Source: Alphaproteobacteria bacterium HGW-Alphaproteobacteria-1 | GTDB taxonomy: Bacteria > Pseudomonadota > Alphaproteobacteria > Rhodobacterales > Rhodobacteraceae | Assembly (NCBI GenBank): GCA_002842985.1 | Contig: PHEQ01000003.1 | Span: 248,001 to 312,000 of the forward strand | Reading direction: 5' to 3' | DNA: 64,000 bases | Part shown: piece by piece, positions 16,389 to 23,592 of the stretch | Numbering within the stretch: the stretch's first letter is position 1 | Layout: each line of letters opens with the position of its first letter | The notes under the pieces: generated by a model | The model's database searches: none | Seen by the model: only the letters and a program-made list of their open reading frames with translations | What the model was told of the DNA's origin: nothing | Position numbers and translations under genes: made by a program

Positions 16389-16989
16389 TGGGCACCTCCT
16401 CGCCGGAGAGGCGCAGGATATCGCGGCAAAGTTCGGCCAGCGCCTGCAACAGCATGAGAAACACGCCGAAACAGAGGATCGTCTTGACCGGCCAGATCAC
16501 CGGCCGCCAGACGGTCGAGCTGCGCTCCAGCACGCCGGTTTGCGCGGCGGCGGCCTCTGGCCCGCCGGTGATGAAGGCGATCAGCAGATCCCGGAAAAAC
16601 ACCAGCGGCTCGGTCCCGAAATAGCCCAGCGAATAGGCGGTGGAGCTGATCCCGCCATAAAGCAGCACGCCGAGGTAGAACATCAGGAAGAACACCGTGA
16701 CCGTATCCACCATCGCGCGCGTGCGATCCGACCACTCGCCATAGAACAGATCCATCCGCACATTCGATCCCATCTGGATCGAATAGGGCCCGCCCAGGAT
16801 GTAATAGGTCACCATCACGAATTGCGCCGTCTCCAGAGTCCAGAGCGCGGGGCTGAAAAAGGTCTTGGAGACCGAGGACCACAAAAGCACCCCCATCAGC
16901 GCAAAGATGAGATACATGGCGATTCGCCCGATGAAGCGGTTCATCCGGTCGATCCGGCGGATATAGCCGCGCATGAGCCTATGCATCAT
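16378..16989 (-). CDS. TRAP transporter small permease (DctQ)
   Basis: About 200 residues with four predicted membrane helices and a long hydrophilic insertion (about 130-160) before the last one. DctQ pairs with DctM in the membrane. Tandem ATGs at 16989 and 16986 follow ggaagg and overlap the amidohydrolase stop; ATG 16974 would avoid the overlap. I prefer the overlapping start because of its ribosome site. Confidence 0.82.
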   Translation of the reverse strand: MMHRLMRGYIRRIDRMNRFIGRIAMYLIFALMGVLLWSSVSKTFFSPALWTLETAQFVMVTYYILGGPYSIQMGSNVRMDLFYGEWSDRTRAMVDTVTVFFLMFYLGVLLYGGISSTAYSLGYFGTEPLVFFRDLLIAFITGGPEAAAAQTGVLERSSTVWRPVIWPVKTILCFGVFLMLLQALAELCRDILRLSGEEVPSAL

Positions 16990-17743
16990 GCGCCTTCCCA
17001 AGGCCGAGCGCGGCCAGTGCAGGGCTCAGCATGTGCAAGATCTCGTCGGCCATCTGCTGTTGTGCGGCGTCGGTGCGCAGCAGGTCCTGACGCACCTCGA
17101 GCATGACATTGGGCCGCCCGCCCGCCAGCCCGTGCAGCCGCAGCGTATGGGTCACGCCATCCTCGGGGCCGTAGGGCGCGTTGCGCTCGATGCGGCGCGG
17201 CGCAGGGGCAGGGGCCTCGGCCAGCATCAGATCGGCCAGCCGCGAATCCGTATCGTGCAGGATACCGATTTCCACCGCGCGCGGGGTGCCGAACCATGTG
17301 GGCGAAAAGCTGTGGACAGTGATCAGCGCCACGGGGGGGTGACGCGCCGCGATCACCTCGGTGAGGGCCTTGGTGAAGGGCTCGTAGATCGATTTCGTGC
17401 GGTCGCGCCGCGCATTTGCGTCAAGGCCGTGATTGCCCGGCACATCGATCATCTCGCTTCGCTCGGGCATGGCCGAGGCCGCGTCGGGCGGACGGTTGCA
17501 ATCGTAGACCAGCCGCGAAATGCGCCCCGCGACAAGTGGTGCATCGAGCGCCTGCGCCAAAAGCCGCGCCAGCGGCAGTGCGCCGGGATCCCAGGCTGCG
17601 TGGCTCTCACGCGCGGCGTCATCGAGGCCAAGCCCGCCATAGGCGTCGGGAATGTGGTTCGAGGCGTGTTCGCAGACAAGAATCACCGCGCCGCGCCCGT
17701 CCGGGTTCAGGATGTCCACGGGATTTTCGATGATTCCGGTCAT
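16979..17743 (-). CDS. N-formylglutamate amidohydrolase family hydrolase
   Basis: 254 residues. Features of the family are CEHASNHIP near residue 27, LVYDCNRPPD in the middle and ITVHSFSPTW, which supply likely zinc ligands and active-site residues. N-formylglutamate hydrolases (HutG type) cleave an amide next to glutamate. With no hut genes here and a GS-like ligase in the same operon, I infer that it releases glutamate from a gamma-glutamyl amide at the end of the pathway. ATG 17743 is preferred to GTG 17755. Confidence 0.8.
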   Translation of the reverse strand: MTGIIENPVDILNPDGRGAVILVCEHASNHIPDAYGGLGLDDAARESHAAWDPGALPLARLLAQALDAPLVAGRISRLVYDCNRPPDAASAMPERSEMIDVPGNHGLDANARRDRTKSIYEPFTKALTEVIAARHPPVALITVHSFSPTWFGTPRAVEIGILHDTDSRLADLMLAEAPAPAPRRIERNAPYGPEDGVTHTLRLHGLAGGRPNVMLEVRQDLLRTDAAQQQMADEILHMLSPALAALGLGKAHDA

Positions 17744-17757
17744 GCAGGCCCCCACGT

Positions 17758-17810
17758 TGGAAAAAGCTTTCCATGCGAGATGATTTTCGTCAATATCTTT
17801 CCAGAAATCT
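17758..17810. promoter_or_regulatory. Probable RpiR operator region between divergent genes
   Basis: TGGAAA-aagc-TTTCCA at 17758-17773 is an inverted repeat with 6-bp arms. A second TTTCC, within TTTCCAGAAA, begins 30 bases further on (17798). Both lie in the 129-base gap between the amidohydrolase and the regulator gene. Spacing of about three helical turns suits two dimers on one DNA face. The AT-rich sequence contrasts with its surroundings. Confidence 0.5.
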
Positions 17811-17872
17811 TTTTCGTGTTCTCGCCGCCGCCGCGCGTGCTGCTGCGAAATCCATCACCGGAGGGTCGCCCC

Positions 17873-18760
17873 GTGACCGATCCCGCGCCACAGGCCACGC
17901 CCGCCGCGCCCACCGTGCGTCAGCTCATCCGCCGCCATTACGCGGCGCTCACGCAGTCCGAGCGGCGTTTCGCCAACGCGCTGCTGGAAAATTACCCCGG
18001 CGCGGGGCTGGCCAGCATCACCGCCGCCGCCGAAGGCGCGGGGGTCTCGGCGCCGGTGGTGGCGCGGCTGGTTCAGAAGCTGGGCTTCAAGGGCTATCCG
18101 CAGTTTCATCAGGCGCTTCTGGCCGAGCTTCAGGCCAAGGTCTCGGGCCCCGCCGAGCGCCGCGCGGTCTGGGCCGCCGAGGCGCCGTCCTCGCATCTGC
18201 TCAACCGGTTTGCCGCCGCCGTGACCCAGAACCTTGGCCAGACCTTCGCCAATATCGACACCGCGCAGTTCGATGCGGCGGCGCGGACCCTCGCTACCGC
18301 GCCGGGGGTCTACGTTGTGGGCGGGCGCATCACCCGTTCGCTGGCCGAATACGCGTTTACCCATTTTCAGGCGATCCGCGAAGGCGTGCGCCATCTTACG
18401 GCCGCGCCGGCAAGCTGGCCGCATTACGTGATCGACATGGGCGCCGGCGACGCGCTTTTGATGTTCGACATGCGCCGCTACGAGGAGAACCTCTTGCGCC
18501 TTGCCCGCATCGCCGCAGAGCGCGGCGTGCGCGTGATCCTTGTGACCGACCAATGGGCCAGCCCGATCGCGGGTGTGGCCGAGATCACCTTCAACTGCTG
18601 GGGCGAGATCCCCTCGGCCTGGGACAGCAATATCGCCACGCTGTCGCTTGTCGAATCGCTTATCGCCGCCACGCAGGAAGAGCGCTGGCCCGATGCGCGC
18701 GACCGGTTCGAGAGGCTCGACCGTCTCTTCGAGATGACCCGCCTCTTTCGCGAGACGTGA
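17873..18760 (+). CDS. MurR/RpiR family transcriptional regulator
   Basis: 295 residues. An N-terminal helix-turn-helix (about 10-85, with GVSAPVVARLVQKLGFKGYPQF) is followed by a SIS domain (about 115-260) that would bind the effector. GTG 17873 follows ggagg at 8 bases; an in-frame ATG about 90 bases earlier would swallow the operator region. It is transcribed away from the TRAP/GS operon and is probably its regulator. Its stop abuts the convergent fliP stop exactly, within TGATCA. Confidence 0.85.
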   Translation: MTDPAPQATPAAPTVRQLIRRHYAALTQSERRFANALLENYPGAGLASITAAAEGAGVSAPVVARLVQKLGFKGYPQFHQALLAELQAKVSGPAERRAVWAAEAPSSHLLNRFAAAVTQNLGQTFANIDTAQFDAAARTLATAPGVYVVGGRITRSLAEYAFTHFQAIREGVRHLTAAPASWPHYVIDMGAGDALLMFDMRRYEENLLRLARIAAERGVRVILVTDQWASPIAGVAEITFNCWGEIPSAWDSNIATLSLVESLIAATQEERWPDARDRFERLDRLFEMTRLFRET

Positions 18761-19495
18761 TCACAGATAGCCACGCACGAGGCTTGTGGCGATCAGCGAC
18801 CAGCCGTCTGCGATGACGAAGAACGCCAGCTTGAACGGCAGCGACACGATGGCCGGCGGCACCATCATCATGCCCATCGACATCAGCACCGCCGCGATCA
18901 CCAGGTCGATGATCAGGAACGGCAGGAAGATCAGGAAGCCCACCTGAAAGGCGCGCGCGATTTCCGACAGCATGAAACTTGGCACCAGAACCGAGAGCGG
19001 GGCCTCGGGGCCCGGGATGATGGCGGCGGCATCGGGGCGCAGTGCCGCCATGGCGGCAAAGGTCTCGGGGTCGAGCCGTGCGGCCATGAAGCCGCGAAAC
19101 GGCGTGATCGCGCGCGCCAGCCCCTCGACCAGGTCTACCTCCTCGGCGACAAGCGGGGCTATGCCGTCGGTCCAGGCGGCGGTGAAGGTCGGCTCCATCA
19201 CGAACCAGGTCAGAAACAGCGCGAGGCTGACCAGCAGCATGTTGGGCGGCGATTGTTGCAGTCCGATCCCCTGCCGCAGGATCGCCAGCACCGTGACGAT
19301 GAACGGAAAGGCGGTGATCATGATAGCGAGCCCCGGTGCGAGGCTCAGCACCGTGATGAGCGCGATGAGCTGGATCGTGCGTGCCGAGATCGAGCCGCCC
19401 TCGCCGAGCGAGATCGACAGGTCCTGCGCCGCCGCGGGACCCGCGCCGAGCCAGAGCACGGTCAGAAGGACCAGCGCCCCGATGAGTGCGCGCAT
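18761..19495 (-). CDS. fliP: Flagellar export gate protein FliP
   Basis: 244 residues. A cleavable N-terminal signal precedes four membrane helices. Family signatures are LAPGLAIMITAFPFIVTVLAILRQGIGLQQSPPN (start of the export-gate core) and FLIFLPFLIIDLVIAAVLMSMGMMM. FliP forms the core pore of the flagellar type III secretion gate with FliQ and FliR. I chose ATG 19495; a TTG at 19504 overlapping the fliN stop is possible. It is last in the leftward fliF-fliH-fliN-fliP unit. Confidence 0.95.
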   Translation of the reverse strand: MRALIGALVLLTVLWLGAGPAAAQDLSISLGEGGSISARTIQLIALITVLSLAPGLAIMITAFPFIVTVLAILRQGIGLQQSPPNMLLVSLALFLTWFVMEPTFTAAWTDGIAPLVAEEVDLVEGLARAITPFRGFMAARLDPETFAAMAALRPDAAAIIPGPEAPLSVLVPSFMLSEIARAFQVGFLIFLPFLIIDLVIAAVLMSMGMMMVPPAIVSLPFKLAFFVIADGWSLIATSLVRGYL

Positions 19496-19500
19496 CGCGC

Positions 19501-19797
19501 TCAATTCAGCCCGTCCCGCAGATCGGCCACCTCGGTCAGCCGGACGGCAAGCTGTCCGGTTCCGTCGCCTTCCGCCTCTTCAAGCTGGCCGCGCGCGATC
19601 AGCCGCTCGCCGATGTAAAGCTCGACCATGTCATCGACCCGCCGGTCAAGCGGCAGCACCGAATCGCGGCCCAGCTTGAGCAGGTCGCGGATCAGCGGTC
19701 GGGCGCGGCCCACGCAGACGGTGATCTCGATGGGCACGCCCGAGAACGGGCTGTCGAGCGCGGTGCCGGACGGATCGGGGGAGGGGGTGTCGGTCAT
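19501..19797 (-). CDS. fliN: Flagellar motor switch protein FliN
   Basis: 98 residues, essentially one SpoA/C-ring domain, with VPIEITVCVGRARPLIRDLLKLGRDSVLPLDR and the GERLIARGQLEE ending typical of FliN. It builds the lower C-ring and helps dock FliH. The start overlaps the fliH stop by four bases. No fliM or fliG is adjacent. Confidence 0.92.
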   Translation of the reverse strand: MTDTPSPDPSGTALDSPFSGVPIEITVCVGRARPLIRDLLKLGRDSVLPLDRRVDDMVELYIGERLIARGQLEEAEGDGTGQLAVRLTEVADLRDGLN

Positions 19798-20381
19798 GCG
19801 ATGGCCTTTCCTGTCGGTTGTGCGTCGAAAAAACCGCTGACGGCGGCGGTGATGCCCGCGAGGACGCCGGGCAGGTCTACCTCCGCTTCGCTTTCGCCGA
19901 AGCGGAGGTAGACCTGCCCCTCGGCCAGCGTGTCATCTGCGACAAGCGCGATTTCGAGACTGTCGCCGGTCAGGTGTTCGAGGCGCGGCAGGTCCTCGGG
20001 CGCCGCGGCGATCTCGATGGGCAGGCGACCCTGCGCGCGCGCGTGATCGTGCAGCATCTCGGCGATGCGCGGTGCGAGGCTCTCGCGGGCGAGATGCGGC
20101 AGCACCGCATCCGCCATCTCGGTCAGCAGCGGGCGCAGCGCCGCCATCACCGCGCCATAGGCCTCCTCGTAGGTAAAGCGCAGGTCCTGAAGGCTCTGCG
20201 CCAGATCGGCGGTGATGTGGCGGGCATCCTCCGACTGCGCCTTGACCGCGTCATCCCAGCCCGCCTGATACCCCTTCTCGAAGGCTGCGAGCCGCTCTTC
20301 CTCGAGCGAGACATCGGTCATGGCGAGCGGCGTGCCGTCGGACGCATCGCCGAATTCTTCTAACAGATGTGCAACCGACAT
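19794..20381 (-). CDS. fliH: Flagellar assembly protein FliH-like
   Basis: 195 residues. An N-terminal low-complexity part and a long helix (about 25-110) precede a FliH/HrpE-type C-terminal domain ending YLRFGESEAEVDL. FliH regulates the FliI ATPase and links it to the C-ring. Its position between fliF and fliN agrees. Bases 19869-19919 within the gene form a perfect 22-bp inverted repeat. The start shares one base with the fliF stop (TGATG). Confidence 0.8.
   Translation of the reverse strand: MSVAHLLEEFGDASDGTPLAMTDVSLEEERLAAFEKGYQAGWDDAVKAQSEDARHITADLAQSLQDLRFTYEEAYGAVMAALRPLLTEMADAVLPHLARESLAPRIAEMLHDHARAQGRLPIEIAAAPEDLPRLEHLTGDSLEIALVADDTLAEGQVYLRFGESEAEVDLPGVLAGITAAVSGFFDAQPTGKAIA
19869..19919. 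repeat. Perfect 22-bp inverted repeat inside fliH
   Basis: Positions 19869-19890 are the exact reverse complement of 19898-19919, with a 7-base loop (ctttcgc). The arms begin gggcaggtctacctc. The repeat encodes the conserved C-terminal part of FliH, so it coexists with coding. It would form a very stable mRNA hairpin about 70 codons-worth before the fliN start. Confidence 0.95.
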
Positions 20382-21952
20382 CAGACCCGCTCCTCCTCAC
20401 CCTCAAGCCAGGTGCGCAGGATCTCGACGGTTTCCTCCTGCCGCTCGCCGATGAGCGCGCGCAGCCGCGCGACCGGGTCCTCGGCCCGCGCCTCGTCCGG
20501 CAGAAGGCCGGTTTCACCGCGTCTCTCGGAGACCACGGAGAGGCCCGACTCGTCGATTTCACGTTCGTCGATTTCGCCGGTCAGGGCCGCTTGAGCGGCA
20601 GCGGGGGGCGGCGGCGCAAGTCGTGCCGGGGCGGCGGTCGGGCGCATCAGAACCGGGCGCAGCACGAAGAGCCCCAGCACCAGCGCCACCAGCGCCAGCA
20701 CCGCCGCCTGGATGAGGGCCATCGTGTCGATCGCCAACCGGTCCAGCAAACCCGGCATGGCCAGCGTGCCCTCTGGCGTCAGCGTCTCGAAGGGCAGGGC
20801 GCGCAGGATGAGCACGTCGCCGCGGGCCTCGTCAAGCCCCACGGCAGGGCCGACCAGATCGCGCAGTGCCGTCAACTCGTCCTCGGAGCGCGGTGCGGCC
20901 CCCTCGCCTTCGGGCAGGGCATTGACCAGCACAGCCACGCTCATCCTCCGGATCGCGCCGGGGGTTCGCAGGATCTCGCGTTCGGTCGATGAGACCTCGT
21001 AGTTCACCCGCTCGCGGGTCTCGTCGCTGCGGCTGGTGGCGGGGGCGCCGCCACCCGCATCGCCCTCGGGAAGGTTCGATGCAACGGTGACGCCGCCGCC
21101 CTGATCCGAGGCGTTGCTGCTGTTTTCCTCGGTATCGGTGCTGATCGCGACGCGGCTATCGGGGTCAAGTCGCCGCTCGCGGACCGTCTCGGTCTCGGTC
21201 ACCGTGTCGAGCGTCACCTCGACCACCGCGTTGCCGCGCCCGACGCGCGCCTCCAGGAGCCTGAGCGCGCGCAGGCGCAGCGCCTCGGCGCGATCGTCGG
21301 GGGCATTGGCCGGGGTCTCCTCCGCACCGATCAGCCCACCCTCGGAATCGATCACCGCGACATCCTCGGGGGTCAGTCCGGCCACCGCAGAGGCGACGAG
21401 AAATTGCAGCGCGCGGGCGTGTTTGGGCGAGAGGCCCGTGCCATTGGTCGTGACCGAGACCGACGCCGATTGCCGCGCATTGCGCTGGAACGGGGCCGCC
21501 CCGCCCGAGGCCAGGTGCACCCGCGCCGCCGTGATTGCGGGATGCGCAAGGATGGTGCGCGCAAGCTCGCCCTCCTTGGCGCGCCAATAGGCGGCGTCGA
21601 ACATCTGCGAGGTGGTGCCGAAGCCCGACAGCCCGTCGAGGATCTCGTAGCCCCGCGCCGTGCCCGAGGGCAGCCCCTCTCCGGCAAGCACCATGCGCAG
21701 GCTGTCGCGCTGGCCGCTCGCCACATAGATGGCGTCGCCCCGCACCTCGTGGACGATGCCCCGTTGATCGAGCGCGGCCACAACCTCGCCCGCAGCCGTG
21801 CCCTCGAGCCCCGCGTATAGCAGGCTCAGGCTCGGGTTGGCGGCCATCCGCGCGAGGCCGAGCACGGCCGCGAAAACACCCAGGGTCGCCGCGATCACGA
21901 TCGCCCGCCGCCGCATGTCGAGCGATTGCCAGAGAGTCAGGAATTGTTGCAC
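20381..21952 (-). CDS. fliF: Flagellar MS-ring protein FliF
   Basis: 523 residues with a membrane helix near each end (about 17-36 and 425-448) and the periplasmic ring-building motifs between (PSLSLLYAGLEG, TSQMFDAAYWRAKEGELARTI, GLTPEDVAVIDSEGG). FliF forms the MS-ring base of the flagellum. The start is GTG 21952, supported by aggagg seven bases upstream; longer ATG-type starts lack this. The C-terminal tail normally binds FliG, which is not encoded nearby. Confidence 0.93.
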   Translation of the reverse strand: MQQFLTLWQSLDMRRRAIVIAATLGVFAAVLGLARMAANPSLSLLYAGLEGTAAGEVVAALDQRGIVHEVRGDAIYVASGQRDSLRMVLAGEGLPSGTARGYEILDGLSGFGTTSQMFDAAYWRAKEGELARTILAHPAITAARVHLASGGAAPFQRNARQSASVSVTTNGTGLSPKHARALQFLVASAVAGLTPEDVAVIDSEGGLIGAEETPANAPDDRAEALRLRALRLLEARVGRGNAVVEVTLDTVTETETVRERRLDPDSRVAISTDTEENSSNASDQGGGVTVASNLPEGDAGGGAPATSRSDETRERVNYEVSSTEREILRTPGAIRRMSVAVLVNALPEGEGAAPRSEDELTALRDLVGPAVGLDEARGDVLILRALPFETLTPEGTLAMPGLLDRLAIDTMALIQAAVLALVALVLGLFVLRPVLMRPTAAPARLAPPPPAAAQAALTGEIDEREIDESGLSVVSERRGETGLLPDEARAEDPVARLRALIGERQEETVEILRTWLEGEEERV

Positions 21953-22014
21953 GTGGATGCCTCCTGTTGATCGGCCTTCCGCCGGTCTCAAGGGCCATCA
22001 TTCGCGCATCGGCC

Positions 22015-22030
22015 TTAAGATTCGGTTAGC
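22015..22030. promoter_or_regulatory. CtrA-like site between fliF and fliL
   Basis: TTAAG-attcg-GTTAGC matches the TTAAC-N5-GTTAAC pattern used for CtrA in Rhodobacterales at 9 of 11 positions. It lies midway in the 122-base divergent fliF/fliL gap, where one bound dimer could serve both genes. Confidence 0.5.
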
Positions 22031-22074
22031 CTCTCTCGGCGATACTGCCCTTGCGACGAAAAAGAGGGCACAGC

Positions 22075-22575
22075 ATGGCCGAGACCGACGAAACCCCTGC
22101 AACCACGGAAGAAACGCCCAAGCGCGCGCGCCTGCCGCTGATTCTCGGGCTGGTGCTGGCGGGGCTTGGCGGGGCGGGTGGATTCGTGGCCGTGCGCGCC
22201 GGGCTGGTGCCGTTCGGGGGCAAGGAGGCCCATGTCGCAAAGTCCGTGCCCACGCCGCATGTGGTCGATTTCGGCGATCTTGTCTTCGTGCCGATTGAGC
22301 CGCTTGTGGTCTCCTATGCCGAAGCCGGGCGCAGCCGTCATCTGCGGTTTCGCGCCGAGCTCGAGGTGCCCGGCGCTGAGGCCACCGAGGTCGCGCGCGT
22401 CATGCCGCGCGTGGTCGATGTGCTCAATACCTATCTGCGCGCGCTTCGCCTCGGCGATCTGGAGGAGAGCAGCGCGCTCATGCGACTGCGCGGGCAGATG
22501 TTGCGCCGGGTTCAGGCGGTGGTCGGCGAGGGGCGGGTCAACGACCTGCTGGTGATGGAATTCGTGCTGGATTGA
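22075..22575 (+). CDS. fliL: Flagellar basal-body-associated protein FliL
   Basis: 166 residues: a short cytoplasmic head, one membrane helix (about 22-44) and a periplasmic domain with VFVPIEPLVVSYAEAGRSRHLRF and a C-terminal VNDLLVMEFVLD, typical of FliL. FliL surrounds the stator and aids torque. ATG 22075 follows aaagaggg. It is divergent from fliF, starts a rightward unit, and a second FliL-like gene is at 31875-32354. Confidence 0.88.
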   Translation: MAETDETPATTEETPKRARLPLILGLVLAGLGGAGGFVAVRAGLVPFGGKEAHVAKSVPTPHVVDFGDLVFVPIEPLVVSYAEAGRSRHLRFRAELEVPGAEATEVARVMPRVVDVLNTYLRALRLGDLEESSALMRLRGQMLRRVQAVVGEGRVNDLLVMEFVLD

Positions 22576-22585
22576 GGGGAAGAAA

Positions 22586-22945
22586 ATGGAACTTATCGCC
22601 GATATTCTGCTGGTCGCGGGCGCGCTTGGCGCCGCGGTTTACTGTCACGTTCTGGCGGGGCGGCTGAGCCGGTTCAACGATCTCGAGACCGGGGTTGGCG
22701 GTGCGGTCGCGGTGCTTTCGGCGCAGGTCGACGATCTTGCGCGCACGCTGCGCGCGGCGCAGGCGACGGCCAATAGCTCTACCGGCTCGCTCGATGCGCT
22801 CACCGACCGGGCCGAGGGGGTGGCCAAGCGCCTTGAATTGCTGGTCGCCTCGATGCACGACCTGCCTGACGCGCCTGCACCGCCGCCGCCCAGCGGACCG
22901 GTCTTTCGCCGTCACCCGTCCGAGAGCGTGGAGGGCCGGACATGA
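22586..22945 (+). CDS. Membrane-anchored coiled-coil protein in flagellar operon
   Basis: 119 residues. An N-terminal membrane helix (about 3-22) is followed by a probable coiled coil (about 35-92) and a Pro-rich tail. I do not recognise a family. It sits 10 bases after fliL and overlaps motE by four bases, so a motility role is likely. Its helix-plus-coil form would suit a factor that contacts MotE or the stator. Confidence 0.65.
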   Translation: MELIADILLVAGALGAAVYCHVLAGRLSRFNDLETGVGGAVAVLSAQVDDLARTLRAAQATANSSTGSLDALTDRAEGVAKRLELLVASMHDLPDAPAPPPPSGPVFRRHPSESVEGRT

Positions 22946-23520
22946 GCCCTGCGCACCGTCGTCGCCGCACGCGCGGCACGCTCACTGTCGTCGCCGCACT
23001 TTTGCTGGCCTCGGCCATCGTGCGGGTGGGCGACGGCATCGGGCAGGCCTGGGCCCGCGCCACCCCAAAGGAAGCGGTGGAGCACCGGGCCGGAACTGGC
23101 GGCAGTTGCGAGCAGCCCGCCGACATCCAGACCGTTCTGGAGGCGCTGAAGGACCGCGAGGCGCGCGTCGCCACCCGCGAGCGCGCGCTGGAGGATCGGA
23201 TGCAGGCGCTGGCCATCGCCGATGAGCAGATCACCACCCGGCTCGCGGCGCTTGCAGAGGCCGAGGACTCGCTCCGCCGAACCCTCGCCATCGCCGAGAC
23301 CGCCGCCGAGGAAGATCTCGACCGGCTGACCCGTGTCTACGAGACGATGAAACCGAAACGAGCGGCCGCCCTTTTCGAGCAGATGGACGCGCGGTTTGCG
23401 GCGGGCTTTCTGGCACGGATGCGGCCCGATGCGGCGGCGGCGGTCATGGCCGGGCTCAGCCCCGAGGCCGCGCACATGTTCAGCGTCGTGCTCGCCGGGC
23501 GCAATGCCGAAAGCGAATGA
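22942..23520 (+). CDS. motE: MotE-like (MgtE N-terminal-like) motility protein
   Basis: 192 residues: an N-terminal membrane or signal segment (about 14-34), a coiled coil (about 65-125), and a C-terminal MgtE-N-like domain with YETMKPKRAAALFEQM and LSPEAAHMFSVVL. This is the architecture of rhizobial MotE, a periplasmic factor needed for motor function that helps MotC. The gene directly precedes motA. No motC homologue is obvious, though the 738-residue protein after motA could fill that role. Confidence 0.78.
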   Translation: MSPAHRRRRTRGTLTVVAALLLASAIVRVGDGIGQAWARATPKEAVEHRAGTGGSCEQPADIQTVLEALKDREARVATRERALEDRMQALAIADEQITTRLAALAEAEDSLRRTLAIAETAAEEDLDRLTRVYETMKPKRAAALFEQMDARFAAGFLARMRPDAAAAVMAGLSPEAAHMFSVVLAGRNAESE

Positions 23521-23530
23521 CGGGCGGCTT

Positions 23531-23546
23531 TTAACCGGCGGGTAAC
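23531..23546. promoter_or_regulatory. CtrA-like site upstream of motA
   Basis: TTAAC-cggcg-GGTAAC matches TTAAC-N5-GTTAAC at 10 of 11 positions, 46 bases before the motA ATG. The same bases form a direct repeat of taaccggcgg. This suggests that motA has its own CtrA-controlled promoter inside the fliL-motE-motA run. Confidence 0.55.
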
Positions 23547-23592
23547 CGGCGGCTGCCACGATAGCGGCCAACGTGTCGTTACGGAGAGGGTG

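Noticed and set aside
16979..17743. Histidine-utilisation hutG
   Set aside because: The family fits, but no hut genes are near and the operon points to hydrolysis of another gamma-glutamyl amide, so I gave no symbol.
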